Assembly (NCBI GenBank): GCA_003996215.1
Contig: QJPP01007235.1
Coordinates: forward strand, 372,001 to 436,000
Length of the DNA: 64,000 bases
Direction of reading: 5' to 3'
Source: Jaltomata sinuosa
Lineage: Eukaryota > Streptophyta > Magnoliopsida > Solanales > Solanaceae
Every line of letters starts with the position of its first letter. Positions within the stretch are counted from its first letter, which is position 1. A program made the translations under genes and the position numbers. Below are positions 45,605-56,284 of the stretch, piece after piece. Under the pieces are notes generated by a model that was given only the letters and a program-made list of their open reading frames with translations, searched no databases and was not told where the DNA came from.

Positions 45605-48360
45605 AATGTATCTCAAACATATGTCATGTGTTTATTAATTGGTGTAATAATCGGGTATGGATAAATTTTTATCGATTTGATTTCTCCCCTAAATATAAAA
45701 GGTGTCATGATACGAGTCACCTTTTGATCAAAACAAGCCAATCGAGACTAATTAAATTGCCATACGAGTGTAGCTAAACTAAATTTAGAGGTTTGTCTTT
45801 TAGTAATTTTTATTTTCTTTTTACTACTCTAGTTGAAGTGTTTTGACATACTTTTTGTCTAACAAATAAGCTGGCAATGACATAGTTAATGCGTATACCT
45901 TATAAAAATCCAACTAGATTTTATGTTTCTGTTATTGTGCTTTTGGTACTTAGAGATGTTTTTGACTTGGATACGTGCTATAAATGTCTTCTTGTTATTC
46001 AATCATTGTGTTGCCATCAAAATTCAATTGAGTAACAAGGCTGCAAAAATTACTTCTCGTTCAAATAATATACATCCATCCACGGGCGTTTATTGGATAG
46101 TTTGGTTCGGTAAGACTTTTTCACTTAACGATTTGACTATAATAAGATATTAGTTGATTCAGTTCGATTTATCGGTTATCGGTTTCTATACGTGCTAAAC
46201 CGCTATTGAACCACTAAGATATCAATTGATTTAGTTTGATTTAACGATTATCAATCTGTTATTCATCGAGTTATCAATTTATTAATAATATTCGGTTAAG
46301 CTAATTCTTAGGCTTCATAAAAAAGATAGGCTGCATGCTGGACATCTATGGCACTGGTAAAACATTTCTTAGTAATAGCACTTGGCAAATTGACCAAACA
46401 AGCACCCAGAGTATCTAATAGAAGTTCTTAAAAGAATAGAAGTTAAATGAGTTATTGATTTATCCTATATAAAAAATAAGAAAATTCGCTCTCAAATCAA
46501 TAACTCGTTATTTATAAAAGAAAAATATTTTAAACGATTCTCAAATTGTTAATTTGATAGCCCGATATTAATAATTTAATCACACTTTTTCAATTTAGAT
46601 TATCGGTTATGGTTCGGTTCTGAACGTTCCTACACCATCAACTATACTTATGTCTTAAATTAATTGAGGTAATCCTATGTATATACTATATAGTATATAC
46701 TATACTGTATTTATTCCAAAGCTTAATTTTGCCTAATACAAGTATATATTGTCAAAATACAGATATAAGCTTCATATTATACAAAGAAAAAAATGTTGTA
46801 GATGTTTTTAATTCAAGTGCTTTGATGCTTGATATCAATTATAATCTTGAATTTGAGTTAAATGCTTGAGAACTTGATCTCAATATTTTCTGCCGCGAAT
46901 AATTTGATGTTCGCTATGAACAAAGATTTGAATTTCAACTATCATGAACATACCGACTCCTTAATTTGACTTGGCACATGACATTATTTGTCACAACACA
47001 AAATTTGGGCCTTAAGATTACATTTTGGGCCAGTACAAGTGGCTCTCGTTTGAAACCCAATAAATTGATTAGCCTAACAAATTTGGGTTATTAATTAGAT
47101 TCATATTTTGAACATATGTTCAAGTATATTAATGATAATATTTATTTAGATCAATATATCTAGAATTTTAAAATATAATTTCAAACTACTTTTGAATTTA
47201 AATTCAATAAATTGAGATGCCTGCAATACATATACATTGTGTGTGTCGTTATATAAGTTGCTATTCCATATTACTTTTGTAATACTTAAATTTTTCATTT
47301 GTTCGAATTCCACTTTATATGAGATTGAAGTAGGTCCAAGATTCACTTTATTATTCTGATATCACAATTAAACTCATTTATATTATATATAGTGTTTCTC
47401 AATATTGGACCCAATATTAGGTTATTAACGTTCTAGCTATGAGGCACGAACCTACCCGCCATCGATTGAGGAATTGAACCTTGAAATATTATCTTCTTAT
47501 ATGGTCTCAAACAAGCCTTATTACTTTCAATTTTTTCTTTTTCTAATCGCAACCAAATCATGTCAAACTCTAATTCATACATTTATATTAAAAAAATCAT
47601 GTTAAATAAAACACTTAAAAACGAACTAAATAAACATTTCCAACTCAATTATATCACTAACCATGGACCATAGTACTGGTTAGCTCGTGCTGAAAGTCGA
47701 GAAAATGAATAAACATAACTCTTCACAATTTAAATGAAAAAATTATTCTTTCAATTAACTTTTGTATTGTTTCAGATCTCATATATATACAACAACAATA
47801 CATATTTAGTGTAGTTTAACAAATATGGTTTAGAGAGGAGTTTTTAATAGACTTTCGATTCAAATAAAACATATCAAAATTAAGTATTGAAAAAAATACT
47901 ATAGTGAGGAAAATATGTTAAAAATAAAAGGAAAAGCCAACAATATCAATATTTCATATATAAGGAAGAAGTTGATGGCTATGGAGGCTTGGGGGAGTAG
48001 GAGGGATGCAAACAATATGTGAGATAAGACTATCAGTTGCATTAGGAAAACAGTCAGAGAGATATTGAGTGTCTCAAGAGGTCGATACATTGAGTGAACT
48101 GGTGGTGGAATGGAGAAGTACAAGGGAAGGTAAAGGCAAAGAAGGGCGCTTTACACGAAGTTGATGAAAAGTACAACCGACAAAGAAAAACAGACGTACA
48201 TGAACAAATAGGGACTTGAAGTAGTTGTATGTATCAAACCCCATTTTGTAAAAATATACTAATTATATTATTGTTATTGTATACAAATAAAAATTACTTA
48301 TATATATATATAAAATTAAAAACAAATTTATAAAGATTTACAAAATCCACCTAGTCAATA
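45605..48360. other. Intergenic region left of the CFIm68 gene
   Basis: AT-rich, with no supportable gene. About 46090-46310 contains repeated 'tatcggttatcggtt'-like motifs of an old repeat. A palindromic 'atatactatatagtatatac' is at about 46680-46705. 47960-48235 is a LINE remnant (separate entry). Confidence 0.4.
47960..48235 (+). mobile_element. Decayed LINE reverse-transcriptase fragment
   Basis: Translation in broken frames gives WGSRRDANNM, VREILSVSRGR and, after a stop, GGGMEKYKGR then RALYTKLMKSTTDKEKQTYM. This recalls the segment of plant LINE ORF2 between endonuclease and reverse transcriptase (typically ..WWNxEVQxKVKxK..). Stops and frame changes show it is dead. Confidence 0.5.
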
Positions 48361-48495
48361 GTCAATACAAGACAAAATGTTAGAAGTATGGATACGCATC
48401 TAGGCTTAAAAATTCCAGAAAATAACGCTAAAAATATTACCCCCTCTTTCTCAAACTTTCCTGTCAGAAAAATACCTCACAAACTTTCCAGAGAA

Positions 48496-48504
48496 TTAGG
48501 GTTT
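48496..48504 (+). promoter_or_regulatory. telo-box-like motif in the CFIm68 leader
   Basis: 'ttagggttt' is followed by a C/T-rich segment ('ctgctctcctcctccctcta'), the usual arrangement in plant translation- and RNA-related genes. It sits about 60 bp before the 5'-UTR donor at 48566. No TATA box is evident nearby. Confidence 0.4.
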
Positions 48505-48700
48505 CTGCTCTCCTCCTCCCTCTATATTCACTCTGCTCCGACAATTTCAACTAGCTGCTCCTCCGGTAAGATTATCCCCCCAATTTCAATTTCATCTCTC
48601 TTAATTTTTTTTGCAATTTTTTGGTATTTTTTTGGAAAAAATAAGCTTGTTTTGAGTTGATAACAACTAATCGTAACCCTAGTGTTGTTAGATTGAGGCC

Positions 48701-50752
48701 ATGGAGGGTAATGATGGTGGGGATGGAGTTGGTGGAGAACCAATCGAGCAGTTCCATAGGAATGAAGCGATCTCTGCTGTTGCAGATGATGGGTTTCTTG
48801 TTGAAGAAGAAGATGATGATTATGAAGATCTTTATAATGATGTTAATGTTGGTGAGAATTTTCTTCAATCTCTTCGTAAGAATGATGAGGTAGAGAGGAA
48901 GCCTGAACCTGTTCCTGTTCCTCTTCCTGTTCCTCCGGTGTTGCAACCGGTGGTGGTGGAAACGCAGCAAGTGGTGGAGGAGAGTGATAAAGGTTTAAAA
49001 GAGGAGGATGTAGTGTCTGGGGTGTCTGCTAGAGTGTCTGTAGGTGTTGCAGCAGCTGGGTCTGGGGGTTCTGCTGCTGCTGGTGGTGGTGGGTTTAGGG
49101 TTGAGTTAAGTCATCCGTCGAGTAAGATGGGTGATTTAGGAGAAAGGATGGTGACTAGTAGTAACGTTCCGAATCAGGTGATGGTTCAACAGCCTCATGG
49201 TGGTGTTGTTGGAAATGTGGGTAATGTTGGAAATATGGGGAATGATAATTTGATCAGGCAAGGAGGGGGGATTAATGTGAATGGGGTGGGTAATATTGTT
49301 GCTGGAGTTGGGGGTGTTAGTGGTGGTGGAGGTGGTGGAGCAACGATTCTTTTTGTTGGTGATCTGCATTGGTGGACGACGGATGCTGAGCTGGAGGCTG
49401 AGTTGAGCAAGTATGGACACGTGAAGGAGGTGAAATTTTTTGAAGAAAAAGCTAGTGGGAAGTCTAAAGGTTATTGCCAGGTTGAGTTTCATGATTCCTC
49501 AGCTGCCACAGCTTGTAAAGAAAGTATGAATGGGCATGTTTTCAATGGGCGGCCATGTGTGGTCGCCTTTGCATCATCACCGTATAATGTGAAGAGGATG
49601 GGTGAGGCTCAGGTGAATCGAAATCAACAGGTTGCCCAAACTGCTGTTCCCCAAGCAAGGCGGGGGCCTGGTGAAGCTGCTGGTAAAATTGGAAATAACA
49701 ACGCTCCTACTGGTGGCAATTATCAAGGTGGTGGTGGGGATGGAAACAGGGGTTATGGTAGAGGAGGTTGGGGTAGAGGAGGTCCTCAAGCTATGGGAAA
49801 TCGGGGGCCTGTGGGTCCTATGAGAAACAGGCCTGGTGGGATTGCAGGAAGGGGATTGATGGGAAACGGTGGAGGTGGATTTGGACAAGGTATGGGTGGT
49901 GCACCTCCACTTGGAATGCATCCTCAAACAATGATGGGTCAAGGCTTTGATCCCGCTTTTGGAGGGCCTATGGGGAGAATGGGTGGTTATGGAGGATTTC
50001 CTGGTGGTCCAGCCCCACCATTTCCTGGTATGCTATCATCTTTTCCACCTGTTGGAGGAGTTGGGATGCCTGGAGTAGCTCCTCATGTAAATCCTGCGTT
50101 CTTTGGTAGAGGCATGCCAATGAATGGTATGGGAATGATGCCAGGCGCTGGTATGGAGGGGCCTAACATGGGGATGTGGTCAGAACCTAATGCGGGTGGA
50201 TGGGCTGGCGACGAGCATGGTGGTAGAGCAGGAGAGTCAAGTTATGCAGAAGAAGCTGGTTCTGATCATCAGTATGGAGAAGTAACTCATGATAGAGGGG
50301 CTTGGCCTAATAACTTGAAAGAGAAAGAAAGAGGATCAGAGCGTGATTGGTCTGGTTCTACAGAGAGAAAACATCGAGATGGCAGAGAACCTTCCTATGA
50401 CAGAGACATGGCTCGAGAAAAGGATCGAGGGCATGATCAGGATTGGTCAGAAAAGAGATACCGGGATGATAGAGATGTTGCACGAGACAGGGAGAGGGAC
50501 CGGGATCGTGAACGTTCTCGCGAACGAGGGCGCGATCGTGAGAGGGATCGAGATCGTGATCGTCATAGGGATGATAGAGATAGATATGCTGATCATCATA
50601 GGTACAAGGACCGTGAGCAAGAATATGATGATGAAGACAGAGGAAGATCATCAAGGGGACACAGCAAATCGCGATTATCACATGAGGAAGACCATCGGTC
50701 AAGATCAAGGGATGCTGATTATGGAAAGAGGCGGCGTATAAATAATGAGTGA
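48701..50752 (+). CDS. Cleavage factor I 68-kDa-like RNA-binding protein (CFIm68/CPSF6 homologue)
   Basis: Nuclear pre-mRNA 3'-end processing factor that partners CFIm25 and influences poly(A) site choice. It has 683 residues in one coding exon. The acidic N-terminus has FLVEEEDDDYEDLYNDVNVG (about 28-50). One RRM lies at about 214-292 (RNP2 ILFVGDLHWW; RNP1 KSKGYCQVEF), with the WWTTDAELE signature of CFIm68. The Gly/Pro/Met-rich middle spans about 330-520. The C-terminal charged domain (about 535-683) is rich in RD, RE and RS, with RERDRDRERSRERGRDRER and a terminal KRRRINNE. A 5'-UTR intron runs 48566-48691 (GT-AG), ending nine bases before the ATG, and a 3'-UTR intron 50967-51046 is likely. 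The 5' leader has the telo-box-like 'ttagggttt' near 48496-48504, common in highly expressed plant housekeeping genes. The ATG at 48701 is the first in the spliced leader's last exon. Confidence 0.93.
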   Translation: MEGNDGGDGVGGEPIEQFHRNEAISAVADDGFLVEEEDDDYEDLYNDVNVGENFLQSLRKNDEVERKPEPVPVPLPVPPVLQPVVVETQQVVEESDKGLKEEDVVSGVSARVSVGVAAAGSGGSAAAGGGGFRVELSHPSSKMGDLGERMVTSSNVPNQVMVQQPHGGVVGNVGNVGNMGNDNLIRQGGGINVNGVGNIVAGVGGVSGGGGGGATILFVGDLHWWTTDAELEAELSKYGHVKEVKFFEEKASGKSKGYCQVEFHDSSAATACKESMNGHVFNGRPCVVAFASSPYNVKRMGEAQVNRNQQVAQTAVPQARRGPGEAAGKIGNNNAPTGGNYQGGGGDGNRGYGRGGWGRGGPQAMGNRGPVGPMRNRPGGIAGRGLMGNGGGGFGQGMGGAPPLGMHPQTMMGQGFDPAFGGPMGRMGGYGGFPGGPAPPFPGMLSSFPPVGGVGMPGVAPHVNPAFFGRGMPMNGMGMMPGAGMEGPNMGMWSEPNAGGWAGDEHGGRAGESSYAEEAGSDHQYGEVTHDRGAWPNNLKEKERGSERDWSGSTERKHRDGREPSYDRDMAREKDRGHDQDWSEKRYRDDRDVARDRERDRDRERSRERGRDRERDRDRDRHRDDRDRYADHHRYKDREQEYDDEDRGRSSRGHSKSRLSHEEDHRSRSRDADYGKRRRINNE

Positions 50753-51300
50753 TCTGCAGCCTTGCCTGCTTGTTTCAAGGATACTTCACAATGAGATCGA
50801 TTAGGAGCTTATCTTCTGAGGGTTTGCCATGTGTATTCAGGCTTTCTACTGAGAGGCTTCCTTTACTACCTACCTTCATCAAACAGTTGCTCTCTGAAAT
50901 GTTCCGTGACACACATGTTTATGCATTTTTCCTGTTCAAGGAGCACTGGTCTCTCAGCACTAAGAAGTAAGTTCACAACTCCTCTTACATTGAATTAGTT
51001 GCTTTTGATAATGAATACTATCTGTATTTGCTATTTCCCTGTTTAGGAGGATGTTCTTTTTTCGAAGGGCCTTCTCAAGCACGATGGGCTAGTTGGGAGG
51101 GGACTACTATTATTTCTGTGGAACTTAATCTTACCAAAGTTTTCACTGTTTGGCGCTGGTCATTCATGGAAAGCGCTTTCCTTATGACTTGCTGGCTGTG
51201 TAATTCTATGTGCTAAAGCTGTAGTGGTTTTTGTCTTTTTAATTCTGGTGTAAAGAGAACTGTATAGAGGTTACTGAATCACTTGTAGAATTTTTTTGAT
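50753..51300 (+). other. 3' UTR of the CFIm68 gene with an intron
   Basis: After the stop at 50752 there is non-repetitive sequence with a probable 80-bp intron 50967-51046 (donor 'gtaagttc', acceptor 'ccctgtttag'). T-rich sequence near 51230-51340 is compatible with the polyadenylation region. Confidence 0.45.
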
Positions 51301-51394
51301 TCCCTGTAATTTAGAAGATTTTTTTATGTTCTGTAAATATTCTACTGCCAGTACCATCTTGGTACTGAAGAAGGCACTGTTATCTTTAAAAAAA

Positions 51395-51490
51395 TTATAT
51401 TTAACAACGTACCCAATGTCAAGGGTCTGGGAGGGTAGGATGTATGCAGACCTTACCCCCTACCTTTGTAGGGTAGAGAGGCTGAAAAAA
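51395..51490 (+). mobile_element. Dispersed Solanaceae SINE-like repeat
   Basis: 'aacaacgtacccaatgtcaa', 'gggtctgggagggtaggatg', 'tatgcagaccttacccccta' and 'gtagggtagagaggctg' give a well-preserved copy in plus orientation, directly left of the MITE at 51500. Confidence 0.6.
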
Positions 51491-51499
51491 TAAAAGATT

Positions 51500-51785
51500 A
51501 AGGGCCTGTTTGGCCATGAAAATTGTGAGATTTGGAAAAAATAGTTTTTGTTTTCAAAGTGAAAAATGACATTTGAAAATTGAAGTTATGTTTGGCCATG
51601 AATACTAATTGGAGTTGTTTTTGAATTTTTGTAAGTGATTTGGAGTGAAAAGTGAGCAACTTTTTGTGTTTTTCAAATTCCAGAAAATTTCGGAATTAAG
51701 TTGATCTCTGGAATTTAATGGCCAAACATCATTTCCGGAATTCAACTCCGGAAATAAGTAAAAAATATTTGTGGCCAAACAGATG
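51500..51785. mobile_element. MITE with 'cctgtttggcca' terminal inverted repeats
   Basis: The left end 'gggcctgtttggccatgaaa' and right end 'tttgtggccaaacagatg' are inverted repeats. The inner copy 'gttatgtttggccatgaat' and 'tccggaattcaactccggaa' add further symmetry. It is about 285 bp and non-coding. Confidence 0.65.
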
Positions 51786-52213
51786 TTTCATTTAGAATTC
51801 TACTTCATAAGAAAGAGACTGATAAAATAAAAACCATAGGAAAATGGATGTTTCGTGGGGAAAGTGCCAAATTGCTCATTCAATTCTGTAAGTAAACAGC
51901 ATGTATATCTTTTGTAAACCATCAGTTTTCTTTGTGCCTGCACTTCGTTATTTGATATCCTTCAAGCTGATTTTTTGGTATTTGGGAAATTTGAAAAACA
52001 TATGGCATTTAGAAAACCCTGCATGGCTGTCAAATTTCACGACTTATTTGTTAATTACTCAGGAACCTCCTAACAGACTGCCAGTTACTCCTTTGTTATG
52101 GAGAGCTATAATTAACATTTCTCTCAGGTTCTTCCACTTGGTAGGAAATCTAAATAGAAAGTGATGCATTTCCAATATAAGTTTGAGATTCTGTAGTAGT
52201 TTTAGCAGAAATA

Positions 52214-53133
52214 CACTCCCTCCGTGCCAATTTATGTGGTTGTGTTTGACTAGGCACAAAGTTTAAGAAAGGAAGAAAGACTTTTTGTCATGCCTGAAAG
52301 TATCAAGGATACCTGTATCAGTAGATGTTTTGATGAAATATCAACTCCAAACTTCCCCCTTGAGGCTTGATGTCTTTTGAATTTATGTAGTTGGAATAGC
52401 TTGTCCTGTCAATTTTTTTTTTTTGGGAACTGGTAATGTTGTATTCCGCAGCATTAAGGTATGCTGGAGACCTCCAAAAAGGTAGCAACAAGCTAAAACA
52501 AGAGATCAATTACAGTAATCCTAAAAGATCTACTAATTCTCTACACCAAAAGTAGAAAGTTGCAATGCAGCTCCCTTTGATTTTCTGGATGCTATTGAAT
52601 TTACCATCAAAGCTTCTTCCATTCCTCTCCCTCCCAATAGTCCACCAGATACAGTGTAGGATTATTCTCCACCACTTCTTCTGTGTCTTGCTTCCCCCTC
52701 TCCTAATCCAGCAACTTAACAAGTCTGCTGTGTGTGCTGGCATTGACCATTTGGTCTCTGTTAAACTAAGGAACAGAGCCCAAAGCTTAGATGTGACTTT
52801 ACAATGGAGAAACAGATGGTTATTTGTCTCTATCGCCTCACTGCATAGCATGTCATAGGACTCATTGTAGCAGAGCTAACAATCTCTCTCTTTTGTACTT
52901 ATGCATCTTCTTGATGCCATTTATAATACTGCTTACTTTATCAGAAAAGAGAGATTTTTTTAAATTGTGGTCTAAAAAAAATCATGTACATTTATTTGGT
53001 TATAAATGATCTCATGAAGAACAATAAAAGAATATCTCATAAGGGTAAGGTGGGAAGTTTAAAGTTAAACTATTTGTAAGTATGACATTTTTCTTGGGAT
53101 GCCGCATAAATTGGGGAACCGAAGGGAGTACTT
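52214..53133. mobile_element. Stowaway-like MITE split by a nested insertion
   Basis: The left terminus 'actccctccgtgccaattta' and right terminus 'ataaattggggaaccgaagg' (then 'gagta') are inverted repeats typical of the element whose ends read CTCCCTCCGT. The left half runs to about 52305 ('gtttaagaaaggaagaaaga'). The right half resumes at about 52960 and runs to 53133. The roughly 650 bp between is foreign (LINE fragment entry). Confidence 0.65.
52411..52930 (-). mobile_element. 5'-truncated LINE 3' end, nested in the MITE
   Basis: The minus-strand frame 52851-52510 reads MLCSEAIETNNHLFLHCKVT, then KLWALF, W..RRGG, WWRIILHCIWWTIGRERNGR and SFDGKFNS. This is the zf-RVT region found downstream of plant LINE reverse transcriptases (C-x-E-T-x2-H-L-F-x2-C, then W, R-N-x-R-x-F). 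A T run at about 52411-52423 on the plus strand would be the LINE poly(A) tail. Only the last part of ORF2 is present. Its exact right border is uncertain. Confidence 0.65.
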
Positions 53134-54011
53134 ATTTCTTAGTTGGCCTGAGATGATTTTAATTTGAGAAACATGGTTAATTAGAAGGATACATATAGTC
53201 GACCCCAACTTGCTTGGCTATGAGGAATAGTTGTGTGCTAATTTGGACTTCTGAATTTTCATCTTTCCACATGAGACTGGTTGTTGTTCCAATCTTGATT
53301 ATTCTTTTTCTTCAAGGTGTTGATTACAAATATTCTTTGGTTTCTTGTGATTATAGCATGGAGGACTTAGAGCAGCTGTTGGAAGAAGTATGGAAGAAAC
53401 CCCTTGAAGCTTCTGCCGGAGGGAGCATGTTATATTACATGGTGTTACTCTTGAAGATTGAATTGCTAGTGGAACCTTTTATCTCAGTTTTTAGCCTCTT
53501 TTTAAATTTATGTTTTTGTTGAATGTAACCTGAATAATCCAATGTTTGGTGACTTGTGACTTGAATTTGCTGTAAGCCGAGCCATAGATTATCGTAGACA
53601 TTTGCTATTTGATGTAATGTGTTAGGAGGATTTGACACCCAGGTTGGCGCCGATCTGCTCCCTTCTTGCTCTGGCGTTTGTTGTACTAATCATTTTTCTC
53701 TTTGTATCATCTTTCTTATGTTTTTGACCCAGTTTTTTGGTTGGGCATATGATGTTGTTTAGTTAGCGCTCATTCTTCTTCTGCAAGTGTACATAGAATT
53801 TTTCTTGTTATTAGTTTGTGAAAAGTGTACATGGGATACTAACAATGAAATAGTTACCTGTCATTCTAAATGAACTCTTTACATTTATACTGCTTGTTTG
53901 CATTTTGTGTTTGCTTGTATGTTCATTTGTCTGTATGTGGACTGTTGAACATTGTTTCATGTGCACATTAGATGGCAAATTGGCAATGTGCATAGCTACA
54001 GTTAACATTTA
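53134..54011. other. Intergenic spacer
   Basis: It begins with a repeat-like phrase 'gtcgaccccaacttgcttgg' near 53200 that is frequent in Solanaceae spacer repeats. The plus-strand frame at 53214-53522 was considered and not accepted. I see no gene. Confidence 0.35.
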
Positions 54012-54133
54012 AGGGTCGTTTGGTACAGTGTATAAGGGTAGTACTGAATAGGATGTATTAGTAATGCTGGGATCGGTAATATCATGACTAATTCATGTAT
54101 TACTTTCTCTAATACATCCTACCAAACGACCAT
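54012..54133. mobile_element. Short hAT-like MITE, copy upstream of NF-YB
   Basis: The left end 'agggtcgtttggtacagtgt' and right end 'catcctaccaaacgaccatt' form inverted repeats. The element is about 120 bp. Same terminal family as 15547 and 55340. Confidence 0.7.
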
Positions 54134-54200
54134 TTCATTGTTTTCAACATTGCTTCTTTACTAATGTACTCATTTCTCATACCTGATTTTTGATATGCTT

Positions 54201-54330
54201 CACTCGAGCCAAGGGTTTTTTGGAAACCTCTCTAGTTTCACAAGGTAGTGGTAAGGTTGCGTACACACCACCCATTTTGGATTTCACAAGACTTGTGAGA
54301 TTACAGCGGGTATTTTGTTGATGTTGTAGA
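54201..54330 (-). mobile_element. Dispersed Solanaceae SINE-like repeat, minus orientation
   Basis: 'cgagccaagggttttttgga', 'gtggtaaggttgcgtacaca' and 'ttcacaagacttgtgagatt' identify the family. A second, more decayed copy follows at about 54485-54600 and a third at about 55214-55325. Confidence 0.55.
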
Positions 54331-55213
54331 AAAGTGTGTTAATGAAATAATGTGTTGCAAAATTTTCTTTTGCTCTATGAATTCTCGAATTAGCATTCTT
54401 CCGCAAGTGATATTCATTATTCACATATCTAATTGATAGTAGTCAAGTATTAACTAATTGAATATCACGCACTATGTTGAGTGAGGGACTAGGGTCGATC
54501 GAAAAGCACCTCTTTATTTTCACGGAATATGAGTAAGGTTGCTTATGCACTATCTTTTTTAGACTTCACTGGTAGGATTACATCGAGGGCTGTTTATGTT
54601 GAGTGAGGGATTGTTTTGGTACCTACTACTTATGTCTTGATACCTTTGATTACAATTAATTACCAAGCAATCAATCTTTTCATGTTTATAGAGTAGGCTA
54701 TGTATAAATATACGGGTAAAATTTACATACAAGAAATCTTAATTGTTACACCTAATCATTTTCTTTTATTCAATTTGTAAGTGGTCATAAGAAATCATTT
54801 TTCGGGTATTCGGAAAATGGTTATATACAAAAGATATTTTTTTTGGAAAAAAATAGTGGTCCACGTAAGCAAGGATAAAAAAAAATCCTATCCTAACCGA
54901 CCATGCCCCATATAAGATGCCGACGTCCCTGATCTTTCGGCTAAATCAAAAACCAATCATATACTGCCACGTATTCACCCCATGCCATTTTTAACACCAT
55001 TTCCATCCAAACAGACCTCATTATATTCTATCTTATCCTATTCTAAAAACTCAGTGCCTCAATTTTTTTTTCAACTATGCCTCTCCAACATATTGTTTGT
55101 TACTAGTTTCATTAAAAAAATCCAAATTACCCCTGAATTTTTTCTCCATTTTCTTGTTCTTAAAGCTTCTGTGATATTGCAGGCAGATCAATATTCTAAC
55201 TCAGTTTTCTACT

Positions 55214-55325
55214 CGAGCTGAGGGTCTATCGAAAACAATCTCTTTGTCTTCACTAGGCACCCTCCTCAAACCCCACTTGTTGGATTATACTAGGTATGTT
55301 GTTGTTGTGATGTTGTTGTAGTTCT
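55214..55325 (-). mobile_element. Dispersed Solanaceae SINE-like repeat, minus orientation
   Basis: It has 'gagctgagggtctatcgaaa', 'aaaccccacttgttggatta' and a 'gttgttgttgtgatgttgtt' end. It lies about 390 bp upstream of the NF-YB ATG. Confidence 0.55.
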
Positions 55326-55339
55326 CTACAAAGTACCAT

Positions 55340-55549
55340 TAGGAGTCATTCGATAGTTGGTTAGAATTATAGAGGTATTAGTAATGCAAGTATTAATTAT
55401 GCGGATATTATCTATTCTATCTTCTACTCCGTGTAAGATGATACACCAATTAACTCATAAGTCATACATGTTAATTTCACACATAAATAACTTACAGAAA
55501 TTAATACATGAATAAGTTGCTTCTTTACTAGCTACCAAACGACCCCTTA
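55340..55549. mobile_element. hAT-like MITE in the NF-YB promoter
   Basis: The left end 'aggagtcattcgatagttgg' and right end 'gctaccaaacgacccctta' are imperfect inverted repeats. It is about 210 bp and ends about 165 bp before the NF-YB ATG. Confidence 0.65.
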
Positions 55550-55714
55550 GAATTTTGTTGTTTTTTGGAGAAAAAATCCAAACTTGGTTGAGAATGACAA
55601 GACTAGATTCATAAAGTTTTGAGTCTTTTGCCCCTTTTCTGTATAATTTCACAGGTACTGTTCACTATTGTACTGATCACCAAGATTTAAGGCACAAAAT
55701 TTACCAAATTTTCG

Positions 55715-56284
55715 ATGGCGGATTCGGACAATGAATCAGGAGGACATAGAGAGAACAGCAACATTGAGTGTTCACTAAGAGAACAAGACAGGTTCCTTCC
55801 AATAGCAAATGTAAGCAGAATAATGAAGAAAGCTTTACCAGCAAACGCGAAAATATCGAAAGATGCTAAAGAGGTAGTTCAAGAATGTGTTTCTGAATTC
55901 ATCAGTTTTATCACAGGGGAAGCATCAGATAAGTGCCAAAGAGAAAAGAGGAAGACCATCAATGGTGATGATTTGTTGTGGGCAATGACAACTCTTGGTT
56001 TTGAAGAATACATTGAGCCGCTCAAGATTTATTTGCAGAGGTTTAGGGATTTAGAAGGGCAAAAGAGTGGCGTTTCTGGTGAGAAAGATAATGGTGGATC
56101 AGTGAATATGAGCAGTAGTAGTACTTATGTCGAGGATTATCATGGCATGATGATGATGGGGGGTCAACATCATCAAGGACACATGTACAATACCGGAGTA
56201 GTATATAATCAGACAGCTGAGAATGGTGCTGCAGGAGTTGGTACAGCAGGGTCGCGGTTTCCTGATGTTGGGAGGCAGAGGTAA
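55715..56284 (+). CDS. NF-YB subunit (CCAAT-binding factor B, NF-YB3-like)
   Basis: Histone-fold subunit of the heterotrimeric NF-Y factor, pairing with NF-YC and then NF-YA or CO-type proteins. It has 189 residues in a single exon, with ATG at 55715 opening [16 protein letters not shown]. The conserved core at about 23-113 begins [20 protein letters not shown], with [47 protein letters not shown] and [20 protein letters not shown]. Lys49 (ISKDAKE) replaces the Asp diagnostic of LEC1-type subunits, so it is a non-LEC1 type; the N-terminus fits NF-YB3. The C-terminal tail is Gly/His/Met-rich ([15 protein letters not shown]). An AG after a T-rich run just left of 55656 could be a 5'-UTR acceptor. 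The upstream 1.7 kb is crowded with MITE and SINE insertions. Confidence 0.96.
   Translation: MADSDNESGGHRENSNIECSLREQDRFLPIANVSRIMKKALPANAKISKDAKEVVQECVSEFISFITGEASDKCQREKRKTINGDDLLWAMTTLGFEEYIEPLKIYLQRFRDLEGQKSGVSGEKDNGGSVNMSSSSTYVEDYHGMMMMGGQHHQGHMYNTGVVYNQTAENGAAGVGTAGSRFPDVGRQR

Noticed and set aside
47146..48123. Short minus-strand frames at 47146-47346 and 47899-48123
   Set aside because: AT-rich chance frames. The second overlaps a LINE remnant on the other strand.
49136..49492. Minus-strand 118-residue frame opposite the RRM
   Set aside because: Shadow of the CFIm68 coding exon with no recognisable domain.
50343..50741. Plus-strand 132-residue frame inside the CFIm68 tail
   Set aside because: Alternative frame of the Arg/Asp repeat region of the real protein.
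53214..53522. 102-residue plus-strand frame with hydrophobic ends
   Set aside because: It starts inside a repeat-like phrase, has no domain, and no splice partners were seen.
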